The notes beneath the pieces were generated by a model. That model did not search any database. It had not been told where the DNA came from and was given only the letters and a program-made list of their open reading frames with translations. Both the position numbers and the translations under genes were made by a program. Positions 49,025-58,999 of a stretch of 64,000 bases of DNA are shown in pieces. The number at the start of each line of letters is the position of its first letter. The first letter of the stretch is position 1. The DNA lies in NCBI GenBank assembly GCA_018136815.1, contig CM030939.1, positions 2,550,808 to 2,614,807 on the forward strand, given 5' to 3'. This DNA comes from Isochrysis galbana. Its lineage: Eukaryota > Haptophyta > Isochrysidales > Isochrysidaceae.

Positions 49025-49190
49025 ACCGTCAGCGTTTTATTGTTGTGTTAGTATTACCTTATTAATGCTGCGGGCGGACCGTAGCCTTTCGACGGCAACG
49101 GAGCCCCTACCCCCTACCCCGCGATGGGGGTGTGCGCGGTTGGCGCATGGCTCGTCCGGTGTATGTGGCTAGGAATGCTAGCTAACAAGA
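49025..49190 (+). repeat. LTR-like dispersed repeat, copy 2
   Basis: Contains CCGTCAGCGTTTTATTGTTG, TGTTAGTATTACCTTA, GGCAACGGAGCCCCTACCCC, GTGTGCGCGGTTGGCGCATG, GTGTATGTGGCTAGGAATGC and ends GCTAGCTAACA. It matches 56810-56965 closely and 24086-24300 in reverse. The TGTTAG...CTAACA frame suggests a solo LTR. No element interior is attached. Confidence 0.6.
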
Positions 49191-49533
49191 TGTTATACGA
49201 CGCCATAAGTTCTAACGAGTACTCCACTTCAGAGCTGTAGAGCTATCTACTACTAGATGGAAACGTTAGACGTTAGAAGGATACTCTATACTCTAGAAAT
49301 CTTTACAAGCTAAAGTACTCCTACACTCCTACTGCACTGAGTCCTCACAGAAGATGAGAGAGACTCTCGATGGATTGTCGGTGTTCATTTGAAATCATTT
49401 TACAAATTTGATCTCTTGCTGTTCTCTGTAAACTACCGACTACTACGTTAGATATCTGAGGTTGTATTTATTCGAGTCTGCTTGTTGGTATCCATCACGT
49501 GCGTCATCGCGCCGCGCCGCGCCGGCGGAGCGC

Positions 49534-49776
49534 ATGGAGGAGCAGCACGAGGAGCTGCTGCTCAAGATTGGCGAGGCGTCGGCGAAGATTCAGGAAGGGT
49601 GGCGGACGCTCGCTCAGCTGCGAGACCTGCTCGGCCGGTGTGCAGACGACCCACTGGGCAATACGTCAGAAGACGGGAGCGATGCTAGAGTGCAGCAGAA
49701 GAACATTGATATGCCAGAGTGGCTGTCGTCAGCCGAGCGGGAGATTGCTTCCAAACCAGCGGGCTCGTCGCCGTAG
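49534..49776 (+). CDS. Possible small acidic helical protein (80 residues)
   Basis: From the ATG at 49534 a short frame encodes MEEQHEELLLKIGEASAKIQ, then WRTLAQLRDLLGRCADDP and a polar end with PEWLSSAEREIASK. It has the look of an amphipathic helical protein or a first exon. There is no known motif. A stop at 49774 ends it; a splice donor within it is possible but not evident. Low to moderate confidence. Confidence 0.35.
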   Translation: MEEQHEELLLKIGEASAKIQEGWRTLAQLRDLLGRCADDPLGNTSEDGSDARVQQKNIDMPEWLSSAEREIASKPAGSSP

Positions 49777-50325
49777 GCGACGTCTGAGATGGAGTTTTCG
49801 TAGCCAGCGTTGCTAATTCAGGCGGCGCGTATCGAGCGTGCGTATTTCGAGGCGCAAGCAGGGACAAGGTGGCCCTTGATGGAGTAACGTTTGCAGGGTA
49901 CGCTGGTGGAGGGTAGGGAGCAGGAGACGCAGGGAATAGCAAGGCAGCTGGAGAGGAGAGCCCGGGAAGCGTAGAGGTCGAGGCTGCGACGGAGCTCAGA
50001 GGATGCTGTGGGGTCCGATAGGCAGCCGCGATGCAAGCTGCGCGCACTCACCCGCTGAGAGTGCAGCAAAACACACAGCACAAGGCGTTGGTTTGTGGAA
50101 ATGTGAGTTGTTGGCGCGCTGCTCGCACTTTTTGCAAGGATATTTCATGATTGCGCTCACGTTTACACAAGTCGACGATGACAAGGTGATAGTGTTCACA
50201 TCACACAATCCTATGTTGAGGTGCCATGTATGGCTGTGCTTGTGCAGCATGTGGAATGTGGAGATAGGGCCGAGTTAGGCCGCGGATTCCGGCTCCCCTC
50301 CGCCTCCGCTAGAGGTGGGGGAGAG
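49777..50325. other. Gene-free spacer
   Basis: I see no supported gene, RNA or strong repeat here. Confidence 0.35.
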
Positions 50326-51028
50326 TGGGTTGAAAAAAAAACTCTTGTTGATCCGGAGGCCCACATTTTTTTATCTTCGGACCGGGAGAAGATTTCCCCT
50401 CGTCTCTCTCCCCGCTCTAATCCGAATCCGAGGCAGAGCGATGGCGACCGACCCGCCTGACAGGCCGACCTTCGCCGCGCTCCAGCGAGAGCACGGCGGC
50501 GGTCAGCCCGTCAGCCCCCCCTTGTCGATGGTTTTCGGACTAAATGGTCCGGGGACACCAGACGGCTGTCTCACCGGCGTTTCGTGCCACCTCACTCGGC
50601 CGATTTCTGCTTCACCTGCCCACGCAGCATGGCCGCCAGCCCCACCCCGCATCACTTCCAACCCCAACCTGAGGAGGATGACACCGGCTTGCCTACGCGC
50701 TCCTACGCGCAGAACCCCATCCACACTATCGGTACGCTTCCTCCCAACCCCGCAGACTCGCAGACTACCCACCCGCGCGCTCGGGAATCGTGGCGAGCAT
50801 TGCCATACAGCCGTCTTCGCGCGCTGCGCTGCCACCGCAGGACTTACTGTGCCATCCACCGAGGCGGTCGCCAAGTGCATCGCGTTCGCGGACTCGTTGA
50901 CGCCGGGGCAGCGCAGACTGTTAATATACTTCTTGGCCGTCCAGCCCGAGCCTCTTCGCACCAAGCGCGCCCGGTCGCGTTCGAAAGTTGGGCACTCCAG
51001 CCCATTCGGCCGGGTGACGTTGGCGTAG
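50325..51028 (+). mobile_element. Dispersed ORF family, copy 2, with 195-codon frame
   Basis: The ATG at 50441 opens a 195-codon frame beginning MATDPPDRPTFAALQRE, then GGGQP. The same start and upstream DNA are found in reverse at 9965-10200. The C-terminal half is helical and basic (TEAVAKCIAFADSLTPGQRR; EPLRTKRARSRSK). This could be the first (gag-like, nucleic-acid-binding) ORF of a retrotransposon, but no reverse transcriptase follows. Family unknown. From 51029 to 51894 nothing coding is supported, apart from a G run near 51505-51520. Confidence 0.5.
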
Positions 51029-51894
51029 TTGTCGGCGCCACACACGGCCGACTACGGTGCAATGCGCGCGGGCATCGACTTCTGCCGCGGAGTTTTACTG
51101 GTAACTTGTAGAACTCTTCACTCGTAACTCGCCCCTCGCTCCTTGCCGTCGCGCCCCTTTGTGGCCTGCCTCGCTCCTGTTTCGCTCCTTTGCACCTTGG
51201 GCCTTGCCCTGCCTTTGGTCCCTCCTTGCTGTCTTTCCCCCGCGCCTGCTCTCGCTCTCGTCGTAGGTGTTCGTCGCTGCGGACTTTTCCCCCGCGCGAA
51301 GCCTACCCTCTCGCCCCTTTCGGTTTACGCACGTAGATTCCCTCCTTACTTTCTACTTACTCGTTCGCGGTAACCGCCGTTCGCCGTCGGCTCTTCCGTC
51401 GCATCGTCGCTCTCTTGTCGGCTTTCTCTTCCTTGTTTCCTTCCTTCTGTGTCTTCCCCGCCCAAGTGCTACTACGTCGGACGACTCAACAGGGAAATGC
51501 ACCGGGGGGGGGGGGGGGGCGGTCCTCTCGGCATGAAGCAAAACGGCCCTTAACAGCTCGCGGCGCCGCGAGCGATCCTCGAGAAATAAAAGACTGCGCC
51601 TCGAAATACTTGCCACAAGGGTATAGGGTATTCTGGGATCCTGGGACGTCTTGAGCCACTCACTCCCTTCCCATCTCCCTCCTGTCGCCGGCCGCCCCGC
51701 CCCGCCCGTTTACTAACACTAACGCACTAACGCAAACTAGGCCCGTTTCTCTACGTTTCTCACCGCTCTCCATGGGGGGTTTGCAAAACCCCCCTCTCCC
51801 TGTCTCCGTTCTCACCCATCGTTCTCCCTGCGGCGCGTCGCCATGCGCGCGCCATGGCCTGATCTCAGGAGTCCTTTGGGGGCTCCCAGTCCCA

Positions 51895-52060
51895 AAGGGC
51901 CAGCCAGGCAGCTCAGGGGGCAGTGGAGGCTGGGGCTTAGCGCTCAGCCCCTAGCCCCCCCTGCCCCTCGCCCCTCCCACGCTCGCCTCGCTGGCCATGG
52001 GCGCCACCTTGAGTCCCCTGTCTGCCTGGCGACCAGGAGGGGGGGGGGGAGTCAGCTCCC
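51895..52060 (+). repeat. Dispersed GC-rich repeat, copy 2
   Basis: Second copy of the block at 33474-33620, with CCAGGCAGCTCAGGGGGCAG, GTGGAGGCTGGGGCT and CTCGCCTCGCTGGCCATGGG, ending in GGCGACCAGG. It is not coding. The stretch 52061-52536 after it holds no gene I can support. Confidence 0.6.
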
Positions 52061-52536
52061 GAGGGGCAGGCCCAAGTGGGCGTGGGAAGGCGAGTCCTGG
52101 CCCTCGCCCCCCAGGGGTCTAGGCCAGGCGTTGTTGAATGCTCATCCCCTGCCAAAAGGCATAGGCTGAGGTTGATTGTGCAGGCCCACCCCGGGGATGT
52201 CTGCAATGGAGTGAGGGGGGCGCGAGGCTTCCATTGACCCTCACTTGATAAAAGTAGGTTGAGATAGGCTAGTGCGAAAAGAAGTGAGTGACCGGGCTAC
52301 TCATGGTTGAGGGACCGCCTGGCCACTGGCTTTTGTAGTCCGCCGCTGCCAAGGCCGTGTCATCGGCGCATTGGGGTACCCGTATTTCAAAGCCGTACTT
52401 TTGGCGCGTTTGGCAAGAGCCTCTCCCTACTCTGTCAGTGTAAGAATTATGTGCTGCATGCCCCTCATCCCTGGATAGACTATGGCAAGAAGTCGCTCCA
52501 ATGAGCCATGATCGTCACAAAGCATCACCGCAGCTA

Positions 52537-52674
52537 TCATCGCTCCAGCACACGATAGACGTCGCCGCTCCATTCCGGGTGCGGAGTGGGAGCAAAGCGC
52601 CCATCATCGTCAACTAGCACCTCGATCACGTACACGCACGTCACGCAGCAGCAAAAGACTGCGGCTAAATAGCA
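52537..52674 (-). CDS. Probable terminal exon of an unidentified membrane-protein gene
   Basis: After an acceptor-like GAGATGTTAG on the minus strand, an open stretch of 45 codons ends with TGA at 52537. It reads CYLAAVFCCCVTCVYVIEVL, a hydrophobic Cys/Val-rich segment, then VDDDGRFAPTPHPEWSGDVY and RVLER. It looks like a membrane helix with a polar tail. It has no Met, so upstream exons would be needed; I could not find them between 52675 and 53024. It might be an alternative 3' exon of the methyltransferase-like gene. Low confidence. Confidence 0.3.
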   Translation of the reverse strand, partial: CYLAAVFCCCVTCVYVIEVLVDDDGRFAPTPHPEWSGDVYRVLER

Positions 52675-53024
52675 CTAACATCTCTCACGGGCGCGTGCCT
52701 TGAGGCTGAGAAGAGGCATCGGGGCACAACACTATTTGCAGCCAGATTCGGTCCTGGGGTAGTTGTCAGCAGTTGCTACACAAGATAAAGAATGCCGTAA
52801 TGCGCACCTTGGAGTGGCTTGCTACAAGGCACTTGCTCGGTCGCCCATGGCGGTTCAGGGCCTGTCGCTCATCGCTTCTTCGCTGGAGTCCCTAGGGCCT
52901 AACAACTGAAAAGGTGCTTTTGCGAGCACGCTCGCGCGAAGGTTAGAACAACCATCCTCATATGCTGCGAATGGGCCACTCCTTCTCGGTTCGACGTGAC
53001 TGCCATTGCCAATGATGGAATTCC

Positions 53025-55950
53025 CTAGTCGGCATCCTCTTCCTCTCCGTCGCTCAGGCCAAGGGCCAGGAACGGGTTGATAACTGGAACCGGAGGTGGC
53101 GCCGCAATCTTAGCTGTGCCGACACGCCCGCCGCCTTCTCGCCGATTTCCCTGATGTCCTTTGCCCCAACGTTCGTTAGGCGTTGAATCCGCGCCAGTAT
53201 TTGGTCTGGGCCCGCATTCACCCGAAGCTCCAGGTGGATTCGGGAATCTCTCCTTGCGCTCTTCGTAAGGCTGATTCGGGAAGACAGGATTTTGTGCGCG
53301 GGGAGGGCAGGCAGCCGCGGCGTCGGCGGGAGTGAGAGGCGATCCTGGAGGTAGGAATACCATTTGACGATCGTCGCGTCCGGCTGTTTGTTGATCCAAA
53401 AGTTTGAAGACGACGACGCCGCGACGCTGGAGCTTGCCAACAATGCTCTGCGTCACATGGCCCGGGTGAGGGGGTTGAGTTGGGTGGTGGGGAGGGATTC
53501 CGCAGAACTGCCTCTCGGACGGCCGCTTTGGGGGGACAGGGCTCGAAAGGATTTATGTACGCATGGGGTTAGTATGCGTGGGAGAACCTTTCGACCGCTC
53601 GCCACAGGGACTTTTGGCTCGATGCATCACCTGCTGAGCGTTGCGTTCGTTCACAAGGAAGGCTGAGACACCACCGCCGGGCGATAGCATGGCGGTGAAT
53701 AGATCTGCGGTTGCTTCGTCAGAGCAGTAGCAAAGTATGTTAGACAACATGCACACTGTTGTTGTCGGAATATCCGAATCTTCGTCGGTAGTGTCTAGCG
53801 GATGTCGCTTTGTTTGGGACGTGTGACGAAGCACAGGTTCGGGCCCAGACCCATGCACGTCCCACTGGCAGAACGAAAAGGCCTTCCCAAGAGAGAGCAC
53901 GTAGGCGTCCCACGATGCCTGCATTCCATCGGATGCGGTGGATCAGCAGACAAAAGCGCGCGTACGCCCGCCTTGCAGGCTGCGTCCAGGTGGTGAGTGA
54001 TGCGACGCGGACACACCCGGACGCCCGTCCTGCTGCGGCCAAACATTCACAATAAGCGGTGTGAAGGTCCGGAAGGCACCAACAAAGAGGTGTACGCCCT
54101 TCGCACCTGAAGATCGAGAGATGCAAATTCCATCTGAGGAGGCCTGTTTGCGGCTGCCTGTGCCTCGACCTCTGCTGCGCGTGCCATCGCCTCCTCGGCG
54201 TCATCCTGAGCTTCTTGTGCTTCTGCAGCGAGTTCACGCGGAGCGCCCGCTGCGGCTGCTCGTTTCGCCGCCTTGTCCGCAGCTTGTTTCGCGTGGGCAG
54301 CGAGCTCAGACGCTTCAAAATGCCCTTGCTGTAACCATTCGTCGCGATCGGCGAGCGGTTTGCCGCCCACCGAGGACCAATAGCGCAAGAACCACTGAGC
54401 TGCCAGAAGCTCGAAACCTGGCCCACCGCCAAGGGATACTATACGCAACCTGTAGTTAGGTCGAGCGGCTATAACAGCAGCATCGTCAGCGGCCCTCTTA
54501 GCGTCGGCCGCCGCCGCCGCTGTTGCTGCTGCGGCAGCGGCCGCAGTGCGAGCGGCCCTTTGCACTTCTTCGTCCTCGTCCTCTTCATCAGCCCAGTTTG
54601 ACCCGCTGCCCGCGCTCAAAGCAGCCTGTGCCGCCTCGAACGGTGCGACCGAGCCAAGGTCAGCGTCGCCAATGTTTCGGGTGCTCGAGGCCGCCGCGAC
54701 ATTTGCTTCCGCTGCCTTCAGAGCAGCTGCCTTGGCGACTTTCTCTGCTTCGGTGGCTTTGGCAGCAAGATCTGCCGCGACTGCAGTGGCACGGTCGTCG
54801 CTCGTCTTCCCGCCAGCAGCGTCGGCTCCCGCAGGGGGTCCCATCACGCCGCCCACGACACCGGGGACGCGCCCAAGGAGGCCGGCCACAGCGCAGCGCT
54901 CGAGAAGTGCCCAACTAAGAGTAGAGGAGTCCGCGGGGGCCGGTGTGACGGGGTCTTGCGCATTTTGCGCAACAGGGTAACAAATTCGCGCGCGTGCGGC
55001 TTGGCAGAAGAATGCATCAACTCGAGATGATTCGAAACGCAAAGCCAGCAACACACCTCTCAGTGAAGCGCTGAAACGATTTCAATCGGATGTACATCCA
55101 CTGGAAACCGACCAAGCTGTACTCCTCGTCCGACCAGGTGCCAACCTACTCGTGACATCAGTACCATCAGGTGTGACAGTAGAAGCACCTCCCGACATGA
55201 GCTGTCCACTTCCCATGGCTTGAAACAGCTCACTCACGGAAGCTGCCGCTTAAGCCCTGGACGCCGCCTTCCACTCTTGCCTTCCTAGAAAGAGGATTTG
55301 GCATTGCACACTGGCACTCACCGTATGCGTTTCTCCATCAGCGGCGACTCTCTTTACGTTGCCCTTGCGTAATGTAGGCTTTTCCTCGTAGAGTGCATAG
55401 CCTTCCGCCCGCTGCGCCTCAGCCTCGGCCTCGTCTTCACTGAAACGCTCCGCGGTGATCTCGAGCATTGCACTCAGGCGAACCACCTACGCAGCATCGG
55501 TGTTCGGCGACGAGAGGTCGCAACACTGTGCGGCGGAAATCTAGGATGATGGGAGCAGGCAGCATTTGACATGCCTAGACGCACCAGACCACGTAGGAGC
55601 GCTAGCCCGGAGGCGCGCGTTTCGAAGCGATATCGTCGGAAACGGTCACAGAAATACGCGCCGTCGCTGCTATCCTCAAGCGCGTAGACCATGCCTTCGG
55701 GATCGATGCGTGTGCCACCAGGTAGGTCCTCCCCAGGCGCGAGTGTGCGGCGCCCAGCCATCACTCCGAAGTTTTTGGGCGCCGAGCTGCGGCCCCTGCG
55801 CAGCTCCTGGCCCTTCTCCCACTTGTCGTGCGGACCGGGTACTGAGCGATTTGGTGGCTTCTTGCCTGCGTTGAGCGTGGGCGACGAAAGAGTTGAAAGG
55901 AAGAGTAGCGAAAGGGCAAGGAGGAAGGTAAAGGAATGAATTACAGGCAA
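53025..55950 (-). CDS. Methyltransferase-like protein, multi-exon, with apparent frameshift
   Basis: Exons, in coding order: 55950-55585 (hydrophobic start HSFTFLLALSLLFLSTLSSP), 55486-55322, 55145-54107, 53918 to about 53597, and about 53450-53025. The supported introns are 98, 176 and 188 nt and GT-AG; the last pair of ends is unresolved. The protein includes VGTWSDEEYSLVGFQWMYIR, VDAFFCQAARARICYPVAQN, then a long Ala-rich insertion. A glycine-rich block, RIVSLGGGPGFELLAAQWFL, resembles motif I of SAM-dependent methyltransferases. ASLDLQ/ASWDAYVLSLGKAF spans a splice, and TTVCMLSNILCYCSDEATAD follows. The end is GVVVFKLLDQQTAGRDDRQM then VFLPPG and an acidic tail. A single extra T at 55055 breaks the frame inside otherwise continuous coding sequence. 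The first in-frame ATG lies only at 55761, so the true start may be in an upstream exon. Substrate unknown. Confidence 0.65.
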
Positions 55951-55984
55951 GAGAAATGGCGCAGAGGCGGAGGCGAGGGAGCAA

Positions 55985-56564
55985 ATCAGCTATTCACATT
56001 GCCGACCACAGGCTGTGCCGGGAGGGAGAGAAGTTGGGGCTTAGAGGGTGGGGTGGAGCGCTCCATGGCCGGTGCCACCTGTGAGCTGGATGGGCCCACT
56101 CGCAAGGTCTGAGAGCGACTTTGGCGGCGCGTACACATCTCGCCCGTGGTGGCCTGGCTGCGCACGCAGGTGCGGAGGAACGTACGGCATGCCGAGAGAG
56201 CGAGAAAGAGAGCGGGGAGGGGGGGGGGGGGGGGGGGGGGGGGGGAGAGAGAGAGAGAGAGAGAGAGAGCAAAATAGAGAGAGAGAGAGGGAGGGAGGGA
56301 CGGAGAGAGAGCGAGCGAGGACCTCGTGCGCCGCCTCCTCCCACGTCGCTGGTCTCTATTACTCTTCCTTCCCGCTCTTTCCAGTCGATTGGGGGAGGGG
56401 GTCGACAGTCTTCGTCTCTCAGTCCTTTCTTTCCCGCTGCTTCTCAGTCATGTACTCTAATCTCTTTCAACTCAATTTCTTTGTGGCGAGGCTGCTTCTA
56501 CTGGACTGGAGCAGGAGGGTTTACCCTCTACTGGAGGGAGTCTCAACTTGATGAAGGCCAAGAA
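55985..56564. other. Gene-free spacer with poly-G and (GA)n microsatellite
   Basis: A G run of about 26 bases starts near 56219 and passes into (GA)n and GAGAGAGGGAGGGAGGGA-type repeats to about 56310. No gene is supported. Confidence 0.5.
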
Positions 56565-56965
56565 CGCGAGGAGGGAGAGATCAAGAAGCCCTCCTGCTCT
56601 CCCCTTTCTTCTTCCTCTCTTCATCCTTCCTCTTTCTCCCCCCCCCCCCACCCCCCCCCCCTCGCCGCCGGTGTCCCCCGCCCCCAAGCTCGTAGAGAGT
56701 ACGCCCCCGTCACATTCATCAATAACTGGACTTTTCTAGTAGTTCCATTGCTACCGTCTCCTCTCTCTCTGCTCTCTCTAAGTGTTTCTTCTCGTCCACT
56801 ACCACTACCGTCAGAGTTTTATTGTTATATTAGTATAACCTTAGTGCTGCGGGACCGTAGCCCTCCGACGGCAACCGAGCCCCTCCCCCGCGATGGGGGT
56901 GTGCGCGGTTGGCGCATGGCTCGTCCGGTGTATGTGGCTAGGAATGCTAGCTACTAGCTAACAAG
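56565..56965 (+). repeat. LTR-like dispersed repeat, copy 3 (longest)
   Basis: The left part (56575-56845: GATCAAGAAGCCCTCCTGCT, CGCCGGTGTCCCCCGCCCCC, AACTGGACTTTTCTAGTAGT, CCGTCAGAGTTTTATTGTTA) is nearly identical to 63238-63490. The right part (56846-56965: GGACCGTAGCCCTCCGACGG through GGCTAGGAATGCTAGC) matches 49060-49190 and, in reverse, 24110-24210. Copy 3 thus links two sets of repeats into one unit of about 400 bp, which could be a whole LTR. Confidence 0.65.
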
Positions 56966-57170
56966 TAGGGCGGTCAAACAGGGGCTTTAGTCTTTAGGGC
57001 TGGGCTGCATTTTTTGACCGTGGCGCGATGCCCAATAAAAAAGCTCCGGGGGGGGGCTACCTAGGGGTAGGGCGGTCAAACAGGGGCTTTTTAAACATAA
57101 GTAAGGGCTGGGCTGCATTTTTTGACCGTGGCGCGACGCCCAATAAAAAAGCTCCGGGGGGGGGCTACCT
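56966..57170 (+). repeat. Tandem duplication of a 102-bp unit
   Basis: Two head-to-tail copies (56966-57067 and 57068-57170) share TAGGGCGGTCAAACAGGGGC, GGGCTGGGCTGCATTTTTTG, ACCGTGGCGCGA and CCCAATAAAAAAGCTCCGGG. AATAAA within each could act as a polyadenylation signal. Not coding. Confidence 0.8.
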
Positions 57171-57495
57171 GACGCGACGAAAATCTTCGCCAAGAAATGG
57201 TGCGATTCGCCCCCCCTCTCTCCCCCTCCGTCACGCGCGCTCACGCTCTACCCGTAAAGAATGGGCGGTCGCGCCCGCGGGGGGATCGGTTCCTTGATAT
57301 CTAAGCTACATTCGGCATTTGATTCCCGCCCGATGCAGCGCCGTGTCGGGCTGCCGACAGTCCGACCACCCTCTGACCTACTGGCATCATTGCCCGCGCA
57401 GCCCACCCAGCTCCTCACAGCGCGCGCACGCGGCTGCCCTGGCTACCACAGACCCCGCTCCGACCATCCCGACCCGCCCCTCGCAGGATTTGTCC
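57156..57495 (+). repeat. Direct repeat of about 350 bp, copy 1 (second copy 58503-58865)
   Basis: The block starts GGGGGGGGCTACCTGACGCG and contains ATCTTCGCCAAGAAATGGTG, GGGGGATCGGTTCCTTGATA, CCGCCCGATGCAGCGCCGTG and CGACCATCCCGACCCGCCCC. The copy at 58503-58865 has the same order with small indels. It may be the 5' untranslated start of an element, since a frame follows. About 1 kb separates the copies, so a terminal repeat is conceivable. Confidence 0.75.
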
Positions 57496-58115
57496 TCACT
57501 CGAACTCGGCATCGAGAACCAGGACTAGCTCACCAACGCGGCCGTCCATGCGTGGCTGACGAGCCTCCGCGTTGAGGCTGCCTTCGCGATCCTCCTCTCT
57601 CTGACAGTGCCAGATCCGGCGCTAATCGATGAGGTGAGACCCGTGGGCGGCCTCAGGACGGGCCACGTCGTGGCGCTCAACGCCACGGCGAGGAGGAAAG
57701 CCCAAGATCCTGCCAGAACGCATCACAGCGCATCTGGCGGGAACCCACCACCCAGAGCAGATATCATCTTCTGCCGCTGGGTGGTGGCCTTGGCAGGCGG
57801 TATTGGACATCAATCCATACTGCAAATGACGCGCGACGGCGCAACCAAAGCGCTCCAGGCACGCGGAGCTCGCGCAGCGAAGGCGCAAATCAAGGTCTTG
57901 GCAACACTTGACGCAGAAGTCAAGGAAAGCCGTAGACCGCGGAGCCGACGCGGCGTCCGTCGACCTCAGTTGGGCAGCTGAGGCAGAGAGCCTTTGGCAG
58001 TCGGCCTTTATGCCTGTAGTGAGCATCGGCGAAAGCGGCGGCGGCGCTGGGCCAAAAAGTGAGGGTGGCGGCGGCGGCGGCGCTCCCTCGGTAACGTCAG
58101 ACGTCAACATTCAAA
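57496..58115 (+). pseudogene. Broken reading frame, possibly transposon gag-like
   Basis: After the repeat, plus-strand frames read AWLTSLRVEAAFAILLSLTV, PALIDEVRPVGGLRTGHVV and AKAQIKVLATLDAEVK, then, after a frame change, AASVDLSWAAEAESLWQSAF. A perfect 10-bp inverted repeat (CCACCACCCA / TGGGTGGTGG) lies near 57740-57790. No family was recognised. Location between two direct repeats suggests mobile origin. Confidence 0.3.
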
Positions 58116-58119
58116 GGGG

Positions 58120-58305
58120 TCTGCAGATGGCTGACTGCGACGAAATTTCGGCGCGAGCTAGTTCCACTAGTTCCGCGCTGGGCTTTAGTCCGCCTTTGTC
58201 GTTCTTATTGAAAACGGGTCTCAAGTCGTTTATGTCTATCCTTTTCTTAGGCTGTCTTCCCATGCCCGCTTGGGCGGTTCTCGCCGAGTCGCCGAGTCGG
58301 TTTCT
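58120..58305 (-). mobile_element. LINE C-terminal coding fragment (third copy)
   Basis: On the minus strand the DNA reads SARTAQAGMGRQPKKRIDIN then DLRP and GLKPSAELVELARAE. It matches 11240-11400 and the end of the 1311-3020 frames. Only about 60 codons are left and neither end of the element is present. Confidence 0.75.
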
Positions 58306-58344
58306 TGTGCGAATAGGAGTGCTTTGCTAAGCGTGGTGTGCTTG

Positions 58345-58495
58345 CAAATACAGCCAAATACATATATATGTATTTGGCCTCCGGCCAAATACATTTCAAA
58401 TACATTCGAGGCCTACAACCCAGGACACGCTTCAAATACAGCCAAATACATATGTATTTGGCCTCTGGCCAAATACGGTAAATACGTGTATTTCC
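58345..58495. repeat. Pair of perfect AT-rich palindromes in a duplicated block
   Basis: 58354-58377 is a perfect 24-bp palindrome (half: CCAAATACATAT). 58442-58461 is a perfect 20-bp palindrome (half: CCAAATACAT). Each is preceded by CAAATACAG and followed by GGCCTCYGGCCAAATAC, itself partly palindromic. The two blocks (about 45 bp each) are 88 bp apart. They can form strong hairpins or cruciforms. Function unknown. Confidence 0.85.
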
Positions 58496-58502
58496 CATCT
58501 AG

Positions 58503-58865
58503 GGGGGCTACCTGACGCGACGAAAATCTTCGCCAAAAAATGGTGCGATTCGCCCCCCCCTCTCCCCCCCTCCCCCCTCCGTCACGCGCGCTCACGCTCT
58601 ACCCATAAGAATTGGCGCTCGCGCCCACGGGGGGATCGGTTCCTTTATATCTAAGCTACATTATTCGGCATTCGGCATTCAGCATTTGATTCCCGCCCGA
58701 TGCAGCGCCGTGCCGGGCTGCCGACAGTCCGACCTCACCCCCTGACCCACTGGCATCATTGCAATTGCCCGCACAGCCCACCCAGCTCCTCACAGCGCGC
58801 GCACGCGGCTACCCTGGCTACCACAGACCCCGCCCCGACCATCCCGACCCGCCCCTCGCAGGATT
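58503..58865 (+). repeat. Direct repeat of about 350 bp, copy 2
   Basis: Second copy of 57156-57495, starting GGGGGGCTACCTGACGCGAC and ending CGACCCGCCCCTCGCAGGAT. It has a short duplication (ATTCGGCATTCGGCATTC) not in copy 1. What follows differs from copy 1. Confidence 0.75.
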
Positions 58866-58999
58866 CGCTCCTTCAACATCAACATAAATAAATGGCGAAC
58901 TAGCACCGAGCACCGAGCCCCAAACGTCAAACGTCTGACGTCTGAGACTGGCAAGAGGGTGCAACCTCAAGTTTGGTTTTTTTAGCAACTACCCCCATG

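Noticed and set aside
58345-58495. CRISPR-like array
   Set aside because: Only two repeats, each palindromic, no spacers of equal length, and the genome is eukaryotic.
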